Source: Paenibacillus cellulositrophicus
GTDB taxonomy: Bacteria; Bacillota; Bacilli; Paenibacillales; Paenibacillaceae
DNA length: 64,000 bases
Direction of reading: 5' to 3'
NCBI RefSeq assembly: GCF_009363095.1
Contig: NZ_CP045295.1
Coordinates: forward strand, 186,001 to 250,000
Part shown: positions 33,418-43,261 of the stretch, in pieces
Layout: every line of letters begins with the position of its first letter
Numbering within the stretch: the stretch's first letter is position 1
Notes under the pieces: generated by a model
Told to the model about the DNA's origin: nothing
Seen by the model: only the letters and a program-made list of their open reading frames with translations
Database searches by the model: none
Translations under genes and position numbers: made by a program

Positions 33418-33754
33418 AAAAGTCCTCCCTAAATGTGAGAAAAGATTTTGTTGTGGCCCAAGGAGCCAAGTGACACGTAACCCTACTCAATCAGTTATAA
33501 ACTACAGAAATATAAAATTCAATAGAATTATTAAAAAAATGTAACCTGTTAAAATTATACAATTACTTATTGTGATATTCTTGTATCCACTTTTCGGCGT
33601 TTTTTTCAAAATCCACCCAATCAAAAAGCGTTGCCATAACGGCATCGTTTACATTCTCCGTGCGCAGGTTTTTTATTAGTCATTGGAAACGGAAAATAAT
33701 GTGGAGGACGTATCCCAAGCGAAGGCGCGGGAGCCACCTTTATTTATTGAGCTA
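33418..33754. other. Intergenic with a short coding scrap
   Basis: Contains the promoter region of the NlpC/P60 gene. On the minus strand at 33,563-33,670 a fragment reads VNDAVMATLFDWVDFEKNAE followed by KWIQEYHNK and a stop; it looks like the end of a lost gene. No other feature was seen. Confidence 0.35.
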
Positions 33755-34000
33755 ACGGACAGAATACTTCCAATATGTAATAATATCTACGTTGGTAACG
33801 TATCTATGGACGGTTACATTGAGGACGAGCATGGCAATATCGATTGGACCATCTGCGATGACGAGGTGTTTGCGTTCTGGACGGACTTCGAGCGGCCAAT
33901 TGGCACCTACTTATGCGGAAATCGAATGTAGGAGTCGATGGTGTGCTGGGAGACAGCGAGCATTGCCGGAGAACCTCCGCATGCGGCTCGAGCTGCTTGG
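33755..34000 (+). pseudogene. Dihydrofolate-reductase-like (RibD C-terminal domain) remnant
   Basis: NIYVGNVSMDGYIEDEHGNI followed by DWTICDDEVFAFWTDFERPI and GTYL matches the start of RibD-C/DHFR-like reductases (usual form: SLDGYIA...IDW, then GRRMYE). The expected YGRRMYE is spoilt as CGNRM with a stop, and ESMVCWETAS continues in another frame, so the gene is frameshifted and truncated. A complete but different member of the family lies at 51,359. Confidence 0.6.
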
Positions 34001-34166
34001 TGAGCGCCGCTTCCGAAGCGGCGCTGTTCATCTTCACTACCGTATGATCGTCTGACCGCTACGCTGCTGCGCCAATATTAGTAATTCATCGTCAAGCAAG
34101 CACATTTTCATGTTTGAGTTTCATTGATTTTTGTCATCACGAAAAATTTCTAGGCCCGCTGCGTCT

Positions 34167-35186
34167 TTAATGTCCTCGTGTAGAGCAATGTCTCGTTTCG
34201 TATTCTTCTAATTTTTTTAGAAATGAGGTGATTCTCCGCTCATTTTCAAGTGCCCACTGTAACCGGCTTTCTGTAAACGGAATTCTCTTGAAGGGGGAAA
34301 TCACTAAATAAGTCGTAAACGGAAATCGTAACCAAACACGAATAAGTTCATAATCCATTTTTTTTAGGTTCGCTACCTTGCGGTAACCATCCAAAATTGC
34401 TTTTGCGATCGAAAAATCCCAACGGTAATCTTTGCTGGAATTATAAATAACCCGATATAAGTCATAAGCGCGAAGATCGACATGCAAGGTTTCGAAATCA
34501 ATAAGGTACGTCCCTTTATCATTCATAATAAAATTACTCGGCCCACCATCCCCATGACACAAGACTCCGTATCGTCGGGGACTTTGTCGGTAAACCTCAT
34601 ATCTGCTGCTTCGCAGCAATGCTTTTGCTTGATTTGCATAACGCAGAATCTCTGGTCCATGGCGTTGGATAAATCGACTAATAGGCACACTAAAGCTATT
34701 TGTTTTTGCTTTTGAAATCTTATTTTGAATATATCGTTGCCGTTTATCCAGTTTGGAATACCATGTCCCGATCTCGCTTTGGGAAATGTCTCCCTTAAGC
34801 GCGGTTTGCCCTGCTTTATGAAATCTGGCTAATGCAATACCACATGACCGCATATCCGCAAGTGAACGCGGAGAAGGTTCTCTCCCGGAAATCCAAGGCG
34901 TCAGTACGAAGAGCTCCCCCTTCTGCGAAATTGCATGAGGTTTTCGCCCTTCCGGGGTTTGGGGATTACGCCAAGCAAGGAGTGGACCGTTACGCTGGAC
35001 GTGCATTAACATTCGATCAATCCATCGTAACCGCGCAATCTGTTTAGGCATACGCTTCAAGCTGTATTTTCGCCCGTCCGGAGTTACAATTTGATATATT
35101 CCTCCACGGATACGTTTTTGTGCACTTGCCTTGATTCCAAACTGTTTCACTAACTTGTTAACATGGGTTGTAGAGTATTCACTCAT
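34167..35186 (-). CDS. CotS-family kinase-like protein
   Basis: 339 residues with the aminoglycoside-phosphotransferase/protein-kinase-like fold of the CotS/YutH/YsxE spore-coat family. Catalytic loop VLCHGDGGPSNFIMND (H-G-D-x4-N) and metal-binding LIDFETLHVDLRAYDLYRV; N-lobe lysine region YSLKRMPKQIARLRWIDRM. In Bacillus subtilis cotS lies beside the glycosyltransferase gene cotSA, and the same pairing is seen here with the next gene one base away. The likely place of action is the mother-cell side of the developing spore; the substrate is unknown. Confidence 0.82.
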   Translation of the reverse strand: MSEYSTTHVNKLVKQFGIKASAQKRIRGGIYQIVTPDGRKYSLKRMPKQIARLRWIDRMLMHVQRNGPLLAWRNPQTPEGRKPHAISQKGELFVLTPWISGREPSPRSLADMRSCGIALARFHKAGQTALKGDISQSEIGTWYSKLDKRQRYIQNKISKAKTNSFSVPISRFIQRHGPEILRYANQAKALLRSSRYEVYRQSPRRYGVLCHGDGGPSNFIMNDKGTYLIDFETLHVDLRAYDLYRVIYNSSKDYRWDFSIAKAILDGYRKVANLKKMDYELIRVWLRFPFTTYLVISPFKRIPFTESRLQWALENERRITSFLKKLEEYETRHCSTRGH

Positions 35187-35187
35187 G

Positions 35188-36321
35188 CTATGGCTTCCCC
35201 CGCTTCAAGTCCGAAAATAATGAAAGGTATTTCCTGGTTATTACAGGCCATTTGTACTGGGCTGCAGTAGTACGGGCATGGATTGTTCGCTTTCTTGATT
35301 GTTCTGGGTTATTCCAAAATTCCTTGATGGCTCGGGCAATATGGGCGGTATCAACTGAATGAATGATTTTGGCGTTGTGGGGGGTTACAAATTCCTTCAT
35401 GCCCCCAGATGTTGTAGAAATAAGCGGAACGCCGTTTGCCATAGCTTCCAGTGCGACCAAGCAGAACGATTCCTTTTTGCTAGGATTAATTACGGCTCCA
35501 TAAGAACCGTACATCCGTTGAACTGTTTTGTGTGGGGTTTTTTCGGCCCAACGAATTCGCTTCTCGACCCCAACTTGTTTTGCCAAGGAGCGCAGCTTGT
35601 TCCTATAACTCGCTGTGCCACTTCCAACAATAGTTAAATGGATTTTGCTATTTTCCTGGGCTAAAAGGCCGACAGCTTTAATTAAGGGCTCAACTCCTTT
35701 TGATGGAATCAATCTTCCTACATAAAGCAATTTATGCGATAAGCCTTTTGTTGAACCCTTCGTGACAGGAACAACGCCGTGGGGGATAACGATCATCTTA
35801 TTTCCGCCAATTCGAGGATAAAGCCTCCTTGTTACTTTGGCCTGCCAGCGGCTCGGTACAATAATTCGATTTGCAGTGCGTATCAGTGTGGTTTGATGTT
35901 TACCAGGAAGCGAAGAGATGCCTTGTGATGCCAATGAATGACAGGTGTAGACGATAGGGAGATCAAATCGCTTTCCTGCTACCTTGGCAGTATACGCAAA
36001 TTCTGTACTATGCACATGAATAATATCAGGCTTGCCTCCCCCCTTAGCGAATGCGCTATTTATGATGGCTTCGGCTATAAATGAATGCTTGGCTCGATTA
36101 AAATACTTCGAGTTTTTGGGAAATCTGAGAATGCGCATATTGCCATAAGTATTTGATGTCGTTAATCGATCCGAATTCCCGGGGCACAGAACCGTTACTT
36201 TTGCGCCAAGTTTGCTCAACATTCTCGTGAGCTGGGTAGCGACGATCCCGAGTCCTCCTACAATTTTAGGTTCAAACTCATTTGTCATGACCCATATTTT
36301 TAGTTTACTCTCGTCCCCCAT
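35188..36321 (-). CDS. GT4-family glycosyltransferase, CotSA-like
   Basis: 377 residues with the GT-B fold: N-terminal GGLGIVATQLTRMLSKLGAK, sugar-nucleotide domain LLYVGRLIPSKGVEPLIKAV and the conserved ESFCLVALEAMANGVPLIST with the E-x7-E pair of GT4 retaining enzymes. It transfers a sugar from a nucleotide donor to an acceptor, here probably a coat or surface component, since a CotS-like gene follows by one base. AGGAGGGGG precedes the ATG. No membrane segment, so it is cytosolic. Confidence 0.88.
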   Translation of the reverse strand: MGDESKLKIWVMTNEFEPKIVGGLGIVATQLTRMLSKLGAKVTVLCPGNSDRLTTSNTYGNMRILRFPKNSKYFNRAKHSFIAEAIINSAFAKGGGKPDIIHVHSTEFAYTAKVAGKRFDLPIVYTCHSLASQGISSLPGKHQTTLIRTANRIIVPSRWQAKVTRRLYPRIGGNKMIVIPHGVVPVTKGSTKGLSHKLLYVGRLIPSKGVEPLIKAVGLLAQENSKIHLTIVGSGTASYRNKLRSLAKQVGVEKRIRWAEKTPHKTVQRMYGSYGAVINPSKKESFCLVALEAMANGVPLISTTSGGMKEFVTPHNAKIIHSVDTAHIARAIKEFWNNPEQSRKRTIHARTTAAQYKWPVITRKYLSLFSDLKRGKP

Positions 36322-36624
36322 TTTCCCCCTCCTAAGCGATGAGTTCTAAATACATATTATGTTGCCCGATCATTTTGGTTAGTTAATAAATGTGTATGCA
36401 TGGGCCTAAGACGGATCTGGATTCCTTCATTTTCAGATCATAATTTGCAATATAAAACCGTGATCTTCTTTGGAGTCGCTTCAATATATCCTTAAATCCA
36501 ATAAAAAAAGCCACAATATTAGCGGCTTAAACATCCTCGGGAGCCATAACGCGGTAGTTATGGATTCCCCGATAGACTTCATTGTATTTAGGAATCGTGA
36601 CCCTATTTGCACCCTCATTCATGA
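36322..36624. other. Intergenic, contains family I repeat
   Basis: Promoter region of the CotSA-like gene and a diverged family I hairpin at 36,504-36,530. No gene seen. Confidence 0.4.
36504..36530 (+). repeat. Family I hairpin, diverged
   Basis: AAAAAAAGCCACAATATTAG then CGGCTT resembles the A-rich stem of the family but lacks the TTCTTGTCG right part. It lies shortly after the stop of the AstE-like gene on the other strand. Confidence 0.4.
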
Positions 36625-37308
36625 TCAAGATTTCATCAGACCAGCTTCACGTAAGAAGTGCTGTACCACTTGCATCTGATATTCAATCCTTGTATTCATT
36701 TTAAGGCTCCAGCATGTTTCGACTGTTACCGCATTGGCATAAATTCGCTCTGCCGCAGCGGTACGAGAAGAGCCTTTAAGTTTGTGCAGCCGAATATGAA
36801 ACCGGTGGGAAGGACGATTAACAATTCCGTTCATCTGTTTGATAATCTTCCGGACAATGGGAATAGAACCGTTTCCTGGGTTCGTGATTAACGTCTGACC
36901 TAGTACATCTTTGCTTTTTGACGATAAACCATTTGCTTCATGAAGATCCAGATACCAGGCTGGTTTATATTTTTGCATAATACTATACAAAGAACGGGAC
37001 ATCTCCTGTGTTGCTTTTCGGTTCTGCCCGCGTGGAAATGTACGATTCAGGTCCGGCGTGCCCCTGACTCTTTTCTTGAAAGCAGGTTGGTTTGCAACAG
37101 GGACTACAATCAGACTCCCACGAATGATTGTCAACTCCTGATTTCTCAGCTGCTTGACCAATTTCTGTGCTGCGCGAATACTACCCACTTCCTTGCCGTG
37201 GATGCCAGCCACGATCATAACTGTCGGACCAGGGAGTTCCCCATGGAACAAATGAAGCCATGTTTCAAATGGTGTGCCTTTGGCGAGCTTTTGTCTTTCT
37301 GTCAGCAT
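36625..37308 (-). CDS. Succinylglutamate desuccinylase/aspartoacylase-family (M14-like) hydrolase
   Basis: 227 residues. Zinc-binding motif VAGIHGKEVGSIRAAQ (H-x2-E), then PDLNRTFPRGQNRKATQE with the substrate-binding arginines, YLDLHEANGL with the third zinc histidine, and late VTVETCWSLKMNTR with the catalytic glutamate. The family cleaves amide bonds of N-acyl amino acids. In spore-forming Bacillales members often sit among coat and surface genes, as here between a CotSA-like gene and another glycosyltransferase. ATG 37,308, eight bases after GGTGG, is preferred to the GTG pair upstream. Confidence 0.85.
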   Translation of the reverse strand: MLTERQKLAKGTPFETWLHLFHGELPGPTVMIVAGIHGKEVGSIRAAQKLVKQLRNQELTIIRGSLIVVPVANQPAFKKRVRGTPDLNRTFPRGQNRKATQEMSRSLYSIMQKYKPAWYLDLHEANGLSSKSKDVLGQTLITNPGNGSIPIVRKIIKQMNGIVNRPSHRFHIRLHKLKGSSRTAAAERIYANAVTVETCWSLKMNTRIEYQMQVVQHFLREAGLMKS

Positions 37309-37766
37309 AAGATTCACCACCCCTTTTGCAATATCCCATTTTTATTGGAGAAGTATAGGCTGGATCAGGTTTCAGCAAATATTTCGGTCCTCTGCAAGCT
37401 TCTCAATACGCATAAAGCTCCCAGTTAAACAACAAAAACATGTCATTAAAAGGCTGCAACTTGAAATTCCAATGGTCGTTAATGGGGTACACAGTGGATT
37501 GGCAGCTTTTTAATAGAGATCTAAAAATAATATTGAAAGGTGATATTACTATATATAAATTCAAACTGCTTTGATTGTGCCTTTCACTAGTTTCATAATA
37601 TTTTGGGGAGTTAAATCTATCCCTACCCTGACTTATTTCAGTACCTTCTCTCCTTAGGTTCATGAAAAGGGCAATAGTCCGAAGCCATCATCACTCAAGT
37701 GACATATTCTAATTATGTTTATTAACTCGGGAAAACGATAAGATTCGGTAGTTAGGGGGAGTGAGA
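37309..37766. other. Divergent promoter region without a gene
   Basis: About 460 AT-rich bases between the AstE-like gene and the rightward glycosyltransferase. It must hold both promoters. No hairpin or known operator stands out. Confidence 0.4.
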
Positions 37767-38870
37767 ATGAATATTTTAATGTTGGTATCACGGCTGAATA
37801 TTGGAGGAACAGAAAAACATATTCTTTCTTTATCCCGATATTTACTGACTCGTGGGATCCGGGTTGCTGTTGCAGCTAAAGGAGGACCTCTTACTGACTC
37901 ATTTAAAAAAGCGGGGATTTCGCTTCATATACTGCCAACTGGGAAGAAATCCGAAAAGGTATCCATTTTGTCTTCGATCATTGTTAAAGGAAGATACAAT
38001 CTAATCCACGCTCATGACTCCAACTCATTTAAACTCGCAGCAGCCTTATCCAAAAAACATAACATTCCTTTGATCGTTACCGTACATGGCACTTATCATC
38101 GCCAGGAAGCCCTATTAGCTGCGGCAACAATGTCAAGACGTGTGATTGCGGTTTCACCCAAGCTCTCCAAATGGTTGGCAAGTCATAAAATTCCTAAATA
38201 CAAGATCAGGATGATCCCTAATGGGATTGAAACAGCAACATTTCGTCCTATATTGAATAAAAATTACTCGAGAAAGGCTCTTCATTTACCAGCAACTGCC
38301 CAAGTTCTTGTGTACGCTGGAAGATTCTCATCTGATAAATATCCCATAGCTAGAAAAGTGATCCAAGCAGCAGAACGAATTGCTAAAAATAATAGTCAGT
38401 TTATAGCTGTTTTAGTTGGACCCGGATCCCGCACTGATTTGAATCAGCTTGCAGCAAAAGCCAATCATCGTCTTGGTCGAACAGCTATCATCATTCGTCC
38501 CCCAATGTCTAGTATCCAACTTGCTTACTTTGCCGCAGATGTCGTAATAGGAACGGGGCGTGTTGCACTTGAAGCTTTGGCTTGTGCAAAACCCGTTATT
38601 TCTGCAGGTGTTGCAGGATACTGTGGTATTGTTCAGCAAAAAAACATGAATAAGTTGATTCAATGTCACTTCGGCGATCATGGTGCAGTTGCACCTATCT
38701 TAACCAAAAAGCTCTCATCTGATATAAACAGTCTGTTAAGTCATCCAAACAGAGCCAGGGAATTTGGGGAAGTCGGCATGAAAACAGTAAAGCGGCAATT
38801 TTCCATTAATAAAGTTGGTGCTCGATTACTTCAACTATATAAAGAGGTAGACAGAAGAAACCATAGGTAG
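37767..38870 (+). CDS. GT4-family glycosyltransferase
   Basis: 367 residues, GT-B fold. N-terminal LMLVSRLNIGGTEKHILSLS is the GGxE donor loop of this family; AHDSNSFKLAAALSKKHNIP and VTVHGTYHRQEALL follow; C-terminal domain LVYAGRFSSDKYPIARK and GTGRVALEALACAKPVISA. The second glutamate-bearing motif has the form GRVALEA instead of the usual E-GFGL-x-x-LEA, seen in capsule-type enzymes of spore formers. ATG 37,767 is six bases after GGGGGA; the GTG at 37,761 is too close. Divergent from the AstE/CotSA/CotS block, and probably part of the same surface programme. Confidence 0.87.
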   Translation: MNILMLVSRLNIGGTEKHILSLSRYLLTRGIRVAVAAKGGPLTDSFKKAGISLHILPTGKKSEKVSILSSIIVKGRYNLIHAHDSNSFKLAAALSKKHNIPLIVTVHGTYHRQEALLAAATMSRRVIAVSPKLSKWLASHKIPKYKIRMIPNGIETATFRPILNKNYSRKALHLPATAQVLVYAGRFSSDKYPIARKVIQAAERIAKNNSQFIAVLVGPGSRTDLNQLAAKANHRLGRTAIIIRPPMSSIQLAYFAADVVIGTGRVALEALACAKPVISAGVAGYCGIVQQKNMNKLIQCHFGDHGAVAPILTKKLSSDINSLLSHPNRAREFGEVGMKTVKRQFSINKVGARLLQLYKEVDRRNHR

Positions 38871-39038
38871 TTCCTTTTTATCGGTTTGCCTGTACTCTTG
38901 CTTTGAGGTGAAAGTGGGTTCCGATAGCGGTTGCTGGCGCAAGTAAAGGACATAGGGTCGTCAACAGAAGAGTTGTGTTATCATTCTCAAGCTCAATCCT
39001 TCATTATTTCAACATAATCTGGATGCAATGTATAGTTG

Positions 39039-39091
39039 AAAAACCATTAGGTTACGCGGCTTTAAGTGTGTATGTTCTTGTCATCTTACAG
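39039..39091 (+). repeat. Dispersed repeat, family I (short form)
   Basis: GAAAAACCATTAGGTTACGC followed by GGCTTTAAGTGTG and TATGTTCTTGTCATCTTAC. Layout and spacing match 16,718, 46,967 and 47,839. Confidence 0.65.
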
Positions 39092-39175
39092 TAAATTTGC
39101 ACCCGACTATGCATTTTGACAAAAGATGGCGTTCAAACTTTGCAGTCTGAACGAAAGACCTTATAATAACAAAAT

Positions 39176-39209
39176 AAGCGAGCTCCCAAGAAAAAGGGGG
39201 CTCGCTTTT
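39176..39209 (+). terminator. Rho-independent terminator
   Basis: Stem GCGAGCTCCC/GGGGGCTCGC with an A-rich loop, followed by TTTTG. It is 300 bases past the glycosyltransferase stop and is the first good terminator after it. Confidence 0.65.
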
Positions 39210-39263
39210 GTAAATTATTCGGTTTGATTTTAATAAGTTGCAATTGATTGCAGTTATGTCTAC

Positions 39264-39392
39264 TTACGCAAATACTCCTGCATGAGAAGATTGCGTTCTT
39301 TTACGTTCTTTCTCGTTATGAGGAGGGACTGCAGGAACACCATAACCCCTATCAGCCATTTTCTCAAAAGCATCCACAATCTCTTTGTTCAT
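39264..39392 (-). CDS. Possible 42-residue peptide
   Basis: MNKEIVDAFEKMADRGYGVP then AVPPHNEKERKRTQSSHAGV. Its ATG at 39,392 follows GGAAAGGCTGAGGCCAA, a weak RBS, and begins 50 bases downstream of the SsuB stop on the same strand. Charged, no hydrophobic segment. It could be a short leftover of a longer gene or a genuine small protein at the end of the ssu operon. No resemblance recognised. Confidence 0.3.
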   Translation of the reverse strand: MNKEIVDAFEKMADRGYGVPAVPPHNEKERKRTQSSHAGVFA

Positions 39393-39441
39393 TTGGCCTC
39401 AGCCTTTCCAAAATAACGAGAAGTTTATTTGAATAACGCCG

Positions 39442-40209
39442 TTATATCGTATAACCGGCCGTTCGCTGGAACAGCGGCTCCTCCCTTCCAAGTACCTTGT
39501 TGAGTATCAAATTTTCATAATAAGCAAAACCACTATCTCTTTCACGTGGCCGGTCCAGCGCAATTCGCTTATCCAATGAAATGACTCCATCTTCAATCAG
39601 AATTACCCTGTCAGCCAAGGCAACCGCTTCGCTGACGTCATGCGTGACGAGAATAACGGTAAAGCCCTGCTCAAGCCAAAGCCTTTCGATCAACTGCTGC
39701 ATTTCAATCCGAGTCAATGCGTCCAAGGCGCCTAGCGGTTCATCCAGCAGCAAAAGGGTAGGTTTACTTGCCAGTGCCCGTGCCAGTGCAACGCGCTGCT
39801 TCTGTCCGCCCGAAAGAAAATGCGGCCAATCATCCTCTCGTTCTGATAGACCGACTAGGTTTAGCGCTTCCGCAGCCTTAGCTTTATCTTTTCCCGGAGT
39901 ACCGATCCTCACATTTTGCAATACAGTTTTCCATGGAAGGAGTCTTGCCTCCTGAAACAATACCCTTGTATGCCCGCTCCCAGAAGTAGCAGGATCATTC
40001 TCGTTGATGGAAATGAGTCCTTCCGACGGCTGCTCCAACCCGGCAATCAGCCGGAGCAGTGTACTTTTGCCACAGCCGCTCCTCCCGACGACGGCGATAA
40101 ACTCTCCGCGTTCAATCGTCAGATCAACCTGCTGCAGAATCCGCTTTTCACCAAAATATTTGCGGACATGGTTTAGGCACAGCATTGCTCCCTTTCCGAT
40201 TTCAGACAC
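39442..40209 (-). CDS. ssuB: Sulfonate/taurine-type ABC transporter, ATPase (SsuB)
   Basis: 255 residues: Walker [20 protein letters not shown]-loop [17 protein letters not shown] (the RLLPW phrase is typical of SsuB/TauB), signature [17 protein letters not shown] and Walker [15 protein letters not shown], then [20 protein letters not shown] 40,209, with GGGGG nine bases before it, gives the normal family length; the longer frame to 40,320 overlaps the permease gene. It powers uptake of alkanesulfonates together with the next two genes. Confidence 0.88.
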   Translation of the reverse strand: MSEIGKGAMLCLNHVRKYFGEKRILQQVDLTIERGEFIAVVGRSGCGKSTLLRLIAGLEQPSEGLISINENDPATSGSGHTRVLFQEARLLPWKTVLQNVRIGTPGKDKAKAAEALNLVGLSEREDDWPHFLSGGQKQRVALARALASKPTLLLLDEPLGALDALTRIEMQQLIERLWLEQGFTVILVTHDVSEAVALADRVILIEDGVISLDKRIALDRPRERDSGFAYYENLILNKVLGREEPLFQRTAGYTI

Positions 40210-40225
40210 CGCATTACACCCCCTT

Positions 40226-41020
40226 TTACTTTTTGGCCACACTATAATTCGGGTTCCACTGGAGTAGCCATCGTTCCAACCCCTTGGCGATGCTATCTGA
40301 AAGCTTGCCCAACAGCGCATAAATGATAATGCTAAGAACGGTAATATCGAGCTGCATAAACTCTCTGGCGTTCATGGCCATGTAACCAATGCCCGAGTCT
40401 GCAGCCACCGTCTCGGCCACAATGAGCGTCAGCCACATAATACCGAGTGAATAACGTATTCCCACCAGAATGGAAGGCAGTGCACCCGGGAGAATGACTT
40501 CCTTGTACAGATCGAGGCCCTTCAGTCCATAGACCTTGGCCATTTCGATCAGCCCCCGGTCTATTGACCTTATACCGTGGAAGGTATTGAGATAGATAGG
40601 AAAAAACACGCCGAGGGACACGAGCAGCAGTTTAACTTCCTCACCGATCCCAAACCACATGATCACCAAAGGAATTAGTGCCAAGTGCGGCACATTCCGG
40701 ATCATCTGCACCGAGGAATCCATTAGAATCTCTGCTTTAGAGGAGAAGCCGTTGATTAACCCGAGAACAAAGCCAATTCCGCCCCCAATCAAAAACCCAA
40801 GCAAGGCCCGCCTTGCACTGATCGCAATATTATCAAGCAGCACGCCGCTTTTAACAGAAACAATAAGCTCTTTAACGACTTGCAGCGGCTGCGGAAGTTT
40901 ATTCGCCGGGATGATCCCAGTAACGGTCAGAACATGCCAGGCCAAAAGAAGAACGACAGGCAGCAGCCAAGGGGTAATGGGCGAGACCCAAAAGTTGTAT
41001 TTGATTTTTGGTTTACTCAT
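40226..41020 (-). CDS. ssuC: Sulfonate/taurine-type ABC transporter, permease (SsuC)
   Basis: 264 residues with about six membrane helices and the ATPase-docking loop [20 protein letters not shown] with the EAA-type motif of the SsuC/TauC family. The N terminus is short and basic (KPKIKYNFW). AAAGGAGCCGCC precedes ATG 41,020. It lies 16 bases before ssuB and 81 after the lipoprotein gene. Confidence 0.88.
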   Translation of the reverse strand: MSKPKIKYNFWVSPITPWLLPVVLLLAWHVLTVTGIIPANKLPQPLQVVKELIVSVKSGVLLDNIAISARRALLGFLIGGGIGFVLGLINGFSSKAEILMDSSVQMIRNVPHLALIPLVIMWFGIGEEVKLLLVSLGVFFPIYLNTFHGIRSIDRGLIEMAKVYGLKGLDLYKEVILPGALPSILVGIRYSLGIMWLTLIVAETVAADSGIGYMAMNAREFMQLDITVLSIIIYALLGKLSDSIAKGLERWLLQWNPNYSVAKK

Positions 41021-41101
41021 AGTTTGGCGGCTCCTTTCAAATGGAACGGCTGGCTAATAACAATTACCAGCCCTATTCCGCTTTTTTTTCAGAATTACTT
41101 T

Positions 41102-42130
41102 TTATTTAATCATTTGAGTAAAGGCATCGCTCCAGAGCGACTTCACGTCCACCTTTTTCGTCAGCAGCCCTACAGATTGAAGTGTATCTGCGACATCCTG
41201 CTGCGAGGCGATAGCCTCATCTGAAATGGCAGTTACCTTTGTTGGCCGCTGCTCCTGGCTGTTTTTCAACGTTTCAAGCGCCTGTTCAAGCGGTTGCTTT
41301 GTATTTTCAGCTACGATTTCTGCCCATTTTTTCTGATTATTGTGGATCCATTCATTATATTGATTTAAACGGTTCAGAAAATCGGCAATCGCTGCGTGTT
41401 TGGCTGGATCAGCAATATCCGCCTTAGTCGTAATCACCGGGAAATTGCCTGACAATATGTCCTTAGCGCTGGCCAGCGTCGTCGCCCCGTTCTGGTGAGC
41501 CGAAATAATGGCATTGCCATAGCTTGCCAGTGCATCCACACTACCGCCGATCAGAGCGCTAAGTCCATCTGATGTTGAGAGCGCGACTGGCTCAATATCG
41601 CTCCAGCTTAGTCCTGCTTCTTCCAGCATCTTTACGAGAAAATAATGGGCTGTCGTACTTTTAACATAGGCGACCTTCTTACCTTTCAGATCCGATACCT
41701 GTTTTACAGTTGAACCCTTTGGAATCACGAGTTCTTGTTCCAGCGTATCGGATTTCTGGATGGCGATGATTTGGAGGTTACCTCCATCCGCGGCTTGACT
41801 GGCAAAGATCGGCGGAATTTCACTGGTAAGCGCGATATCTAAATGGTCTCCCGCCATCGCTTCCAACTGCAGATTCCCACCCTGAAAAACGCTAAACTCC
41901 ACTTTGTACGGTGTGTCGTCCAAACCCGCCTCTTTAAATCCAGCCTCCAGATTTCCCCACCCCGTCTGTCCGACCTTTAAGGTGACTTTGCTCACATCTG
42001 GCGAACCTGCCGCAGCAGCAGCTTCCGCTTCATTTCCGGATCTATTTTTCTCATTTCCGCAAGCGGCCAGGATGACGGCTATGACGAAAGGTAATACGAC
42101 AGATAGAATTGACAGCTTTCTCTTGTTCAC
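41102..42130 (-). CDS. ssuA: Sulfonate/taurine-type substrate-binding lipoprotein (SsuA family)
   Basis: 342 residues. Lipoprotein signal VLPFVIAVILAACGN, then a low-complexity Glu/Ala linker, then the NMT1/SsuA-type domain: VGQTGWGNLEAGFKEAGLDD, LKGKKVAYVKSTTAHYFLVK and LIGGSVDALASYGNAIISA. It binds an aliphatic sulfonate or a similar small organosulfur compound outside the membrane. RBS GAGGAGAACC precedes the ATG. Substrate specificity (taurine versus alkanesulfonates, or even nitrate/thiamine precursors) cannot be read directly. It follows the dehydrogenase gene by 25 bases, so they are one transcript. Confidence 0.83.
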   Translation of the reverse strand: MNKRKLSILSVVLPFVIAVILAACGNEKNRSGNEAEAAAAAGSPDVSKVTLKVGQTGWGNLEAGFKEAGLDDTPYKVEFSVFQGGNLQLEAMAGDHLDIALTSEIPPIFASQAADGGNLQIIAIQKSDTLEQELVIPKGSTVKQVSDLKGKKVAYVKSTTAHYFLVKMLEEAGLSWSDIEPVALSTSDGLSALIGGSVDALASYGNAIISAHQNGATTLASAKDILSGNFPVITTKADIADPAKHAAIADFLNRLNQYNEWIHNNQKKWAEIVAENTKQPLEQALETLKNSQEQRPTKVTAISDEAIASQQDVADTLQSVGLLTKKVDVKSLWSDAFTQMIK

Positions 42131-42154
42131 AATAGGTTCTCCTCTCTATGTCTA

Positions 42155-43261
42155 TTAAGATACAGGTGATGCCAGTCCTATAACCCGTTTGCCCGTAAGG
42201 TCAGCCTGAACAATCGCCAATGCAATCTTTTCCCGATCCACAGTGAACGGCAACTTTATCGCCTGCACCTTCTCCAACGGAAACACCTTGGCTATGGCCT
42301 CCGCATGTTGCTCCGCATTTCCCCAAAATCCCAACTGCTCTAAAGTAACCGGCAGGTGGAGCTTGTGCAGTTTGCCAGCCAGTTGCAGGATTTCTTCATG
42401 CGGAAGTCCCTGTAGTATCGAATGGACGATTAAGGAAAAGGCGATTTTTTCGCCGTGCAGCGTGTCTTTCGTCTCGGGATACTGGGTAAGGCAGTCGTGA
42501 AGGGCATGGGCCAGCGCGATGCGTGGCTGTCCTCCAGTGACACTACCTACCTGTCCTGCAAGCCAGATAATGGCCTGACTAGTTTCGTGAAATGCCCAAG
42601 TAACCTCATCTTCATATGCTGCTTCGTAAGCCTCCTGCGCATATCGGTCAAGCACTTCAACAGCTAATAGGGATGTATGTACGCTAAGCCGTATATCTAG
42701 ATCTGAATGAAGATTTTTCATATTAACTGCAGTCTCGTTCCATTTCACATACGTATCCGCAATACCGGATGCCAAATATCGTCTTGGGGCCGCTGCCAAC
42801 ACACGGGTATCCGCTAGAACCAGCTGTGGGGACTGATTGAGGGGCAGATAACCTGCAGAACGTCCCTCATTATCATAAAGAACCGTCAGCGCCGACCAGG
42901 CAGCGCATGTTCCGGCCACCGTAGGCACCGTAATACTCGGCAACTCCAAGCGTTCGGCTACTGCCTTTACCACATCCAGTGCTTTGCCTCCACCAATGCC
43001 CACAACGGCTTCGTATCCCTTGCCGGATGCTGCTGATACATACCGGGCAATCTGCTCCAACGTTGGATACCCGGCAAACGTATGGATTTCATACTCCGCC
43101 TTTACTTCATCAAGACTAGCTAGAAGGGGAGCCGCTGCCGTCAATGCTGTTTTGCCGCCAATAATAAGAAGTTTTCTGCCGATCAATGTAATCCTCTCTC
43201 CGCCGCTGGCGAGGATATTAGGCTCGTTAATATAGATTGCAGGGGCTTTGACGTTGACCAT
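42155..43261 (-). CDS. Iron-containing alcohol dehydrogenase family protein (GldA-like)
   Basis: 368 residues. GGKTALTAAAPLL and VVGIGGGKALDVVKAVAERL (NAD-binding GGG with D), then TVPTVAGTCAAWSALTVLYD and the metal-ligand histidines near RIALAHALHDCLTQYPETKD and LHGEKIAFSLIVHSILQGLP. These are the conserved blocks of GldA/EgsA-type group III dehydrogenases that reduce aldehydes or oxidise glycerol-like alcohols. ATG 43,261 follows AGGAGGTCAACTAC; the much longer frame to 43,495 is spurious. Its place in front of ssuA suggests it acts on an organosulfur-derived aldehyde; this is inference. Confidence 0.82.
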   Translation of the reverse strand: MVNVKAPAIYINEPNILASGGERITLIGRKLLIIGGKTALTAAAPLLASLDEVKAEYEIHTFAGYPTLEQIARYVSAASGKGYEAVVGIGGGKALDVVKAVAERLELPSITVPTVAGTCAAWSALTVLYDNEGRSAGYLPLNQSPQLVLADTRVLAAAPRRYLASGIADTYVKWNETAVNMKNLHSDLDIRLSVHTSLLAVEVLDRYAQEAYEAAYEDEVTWAFHETSQAIIWLAGQVGSVTGGQPRIALAHALHDCLTQYPETKDTLHGEKIAFSLIVHSILQGLPHEEILQLAGKLHKLHLPVTLEQLGFWGNAEQHAEAIAKVFPLEKVQAIKLPFTVDREKIALAIVQADLTGKRVIGLASPVS

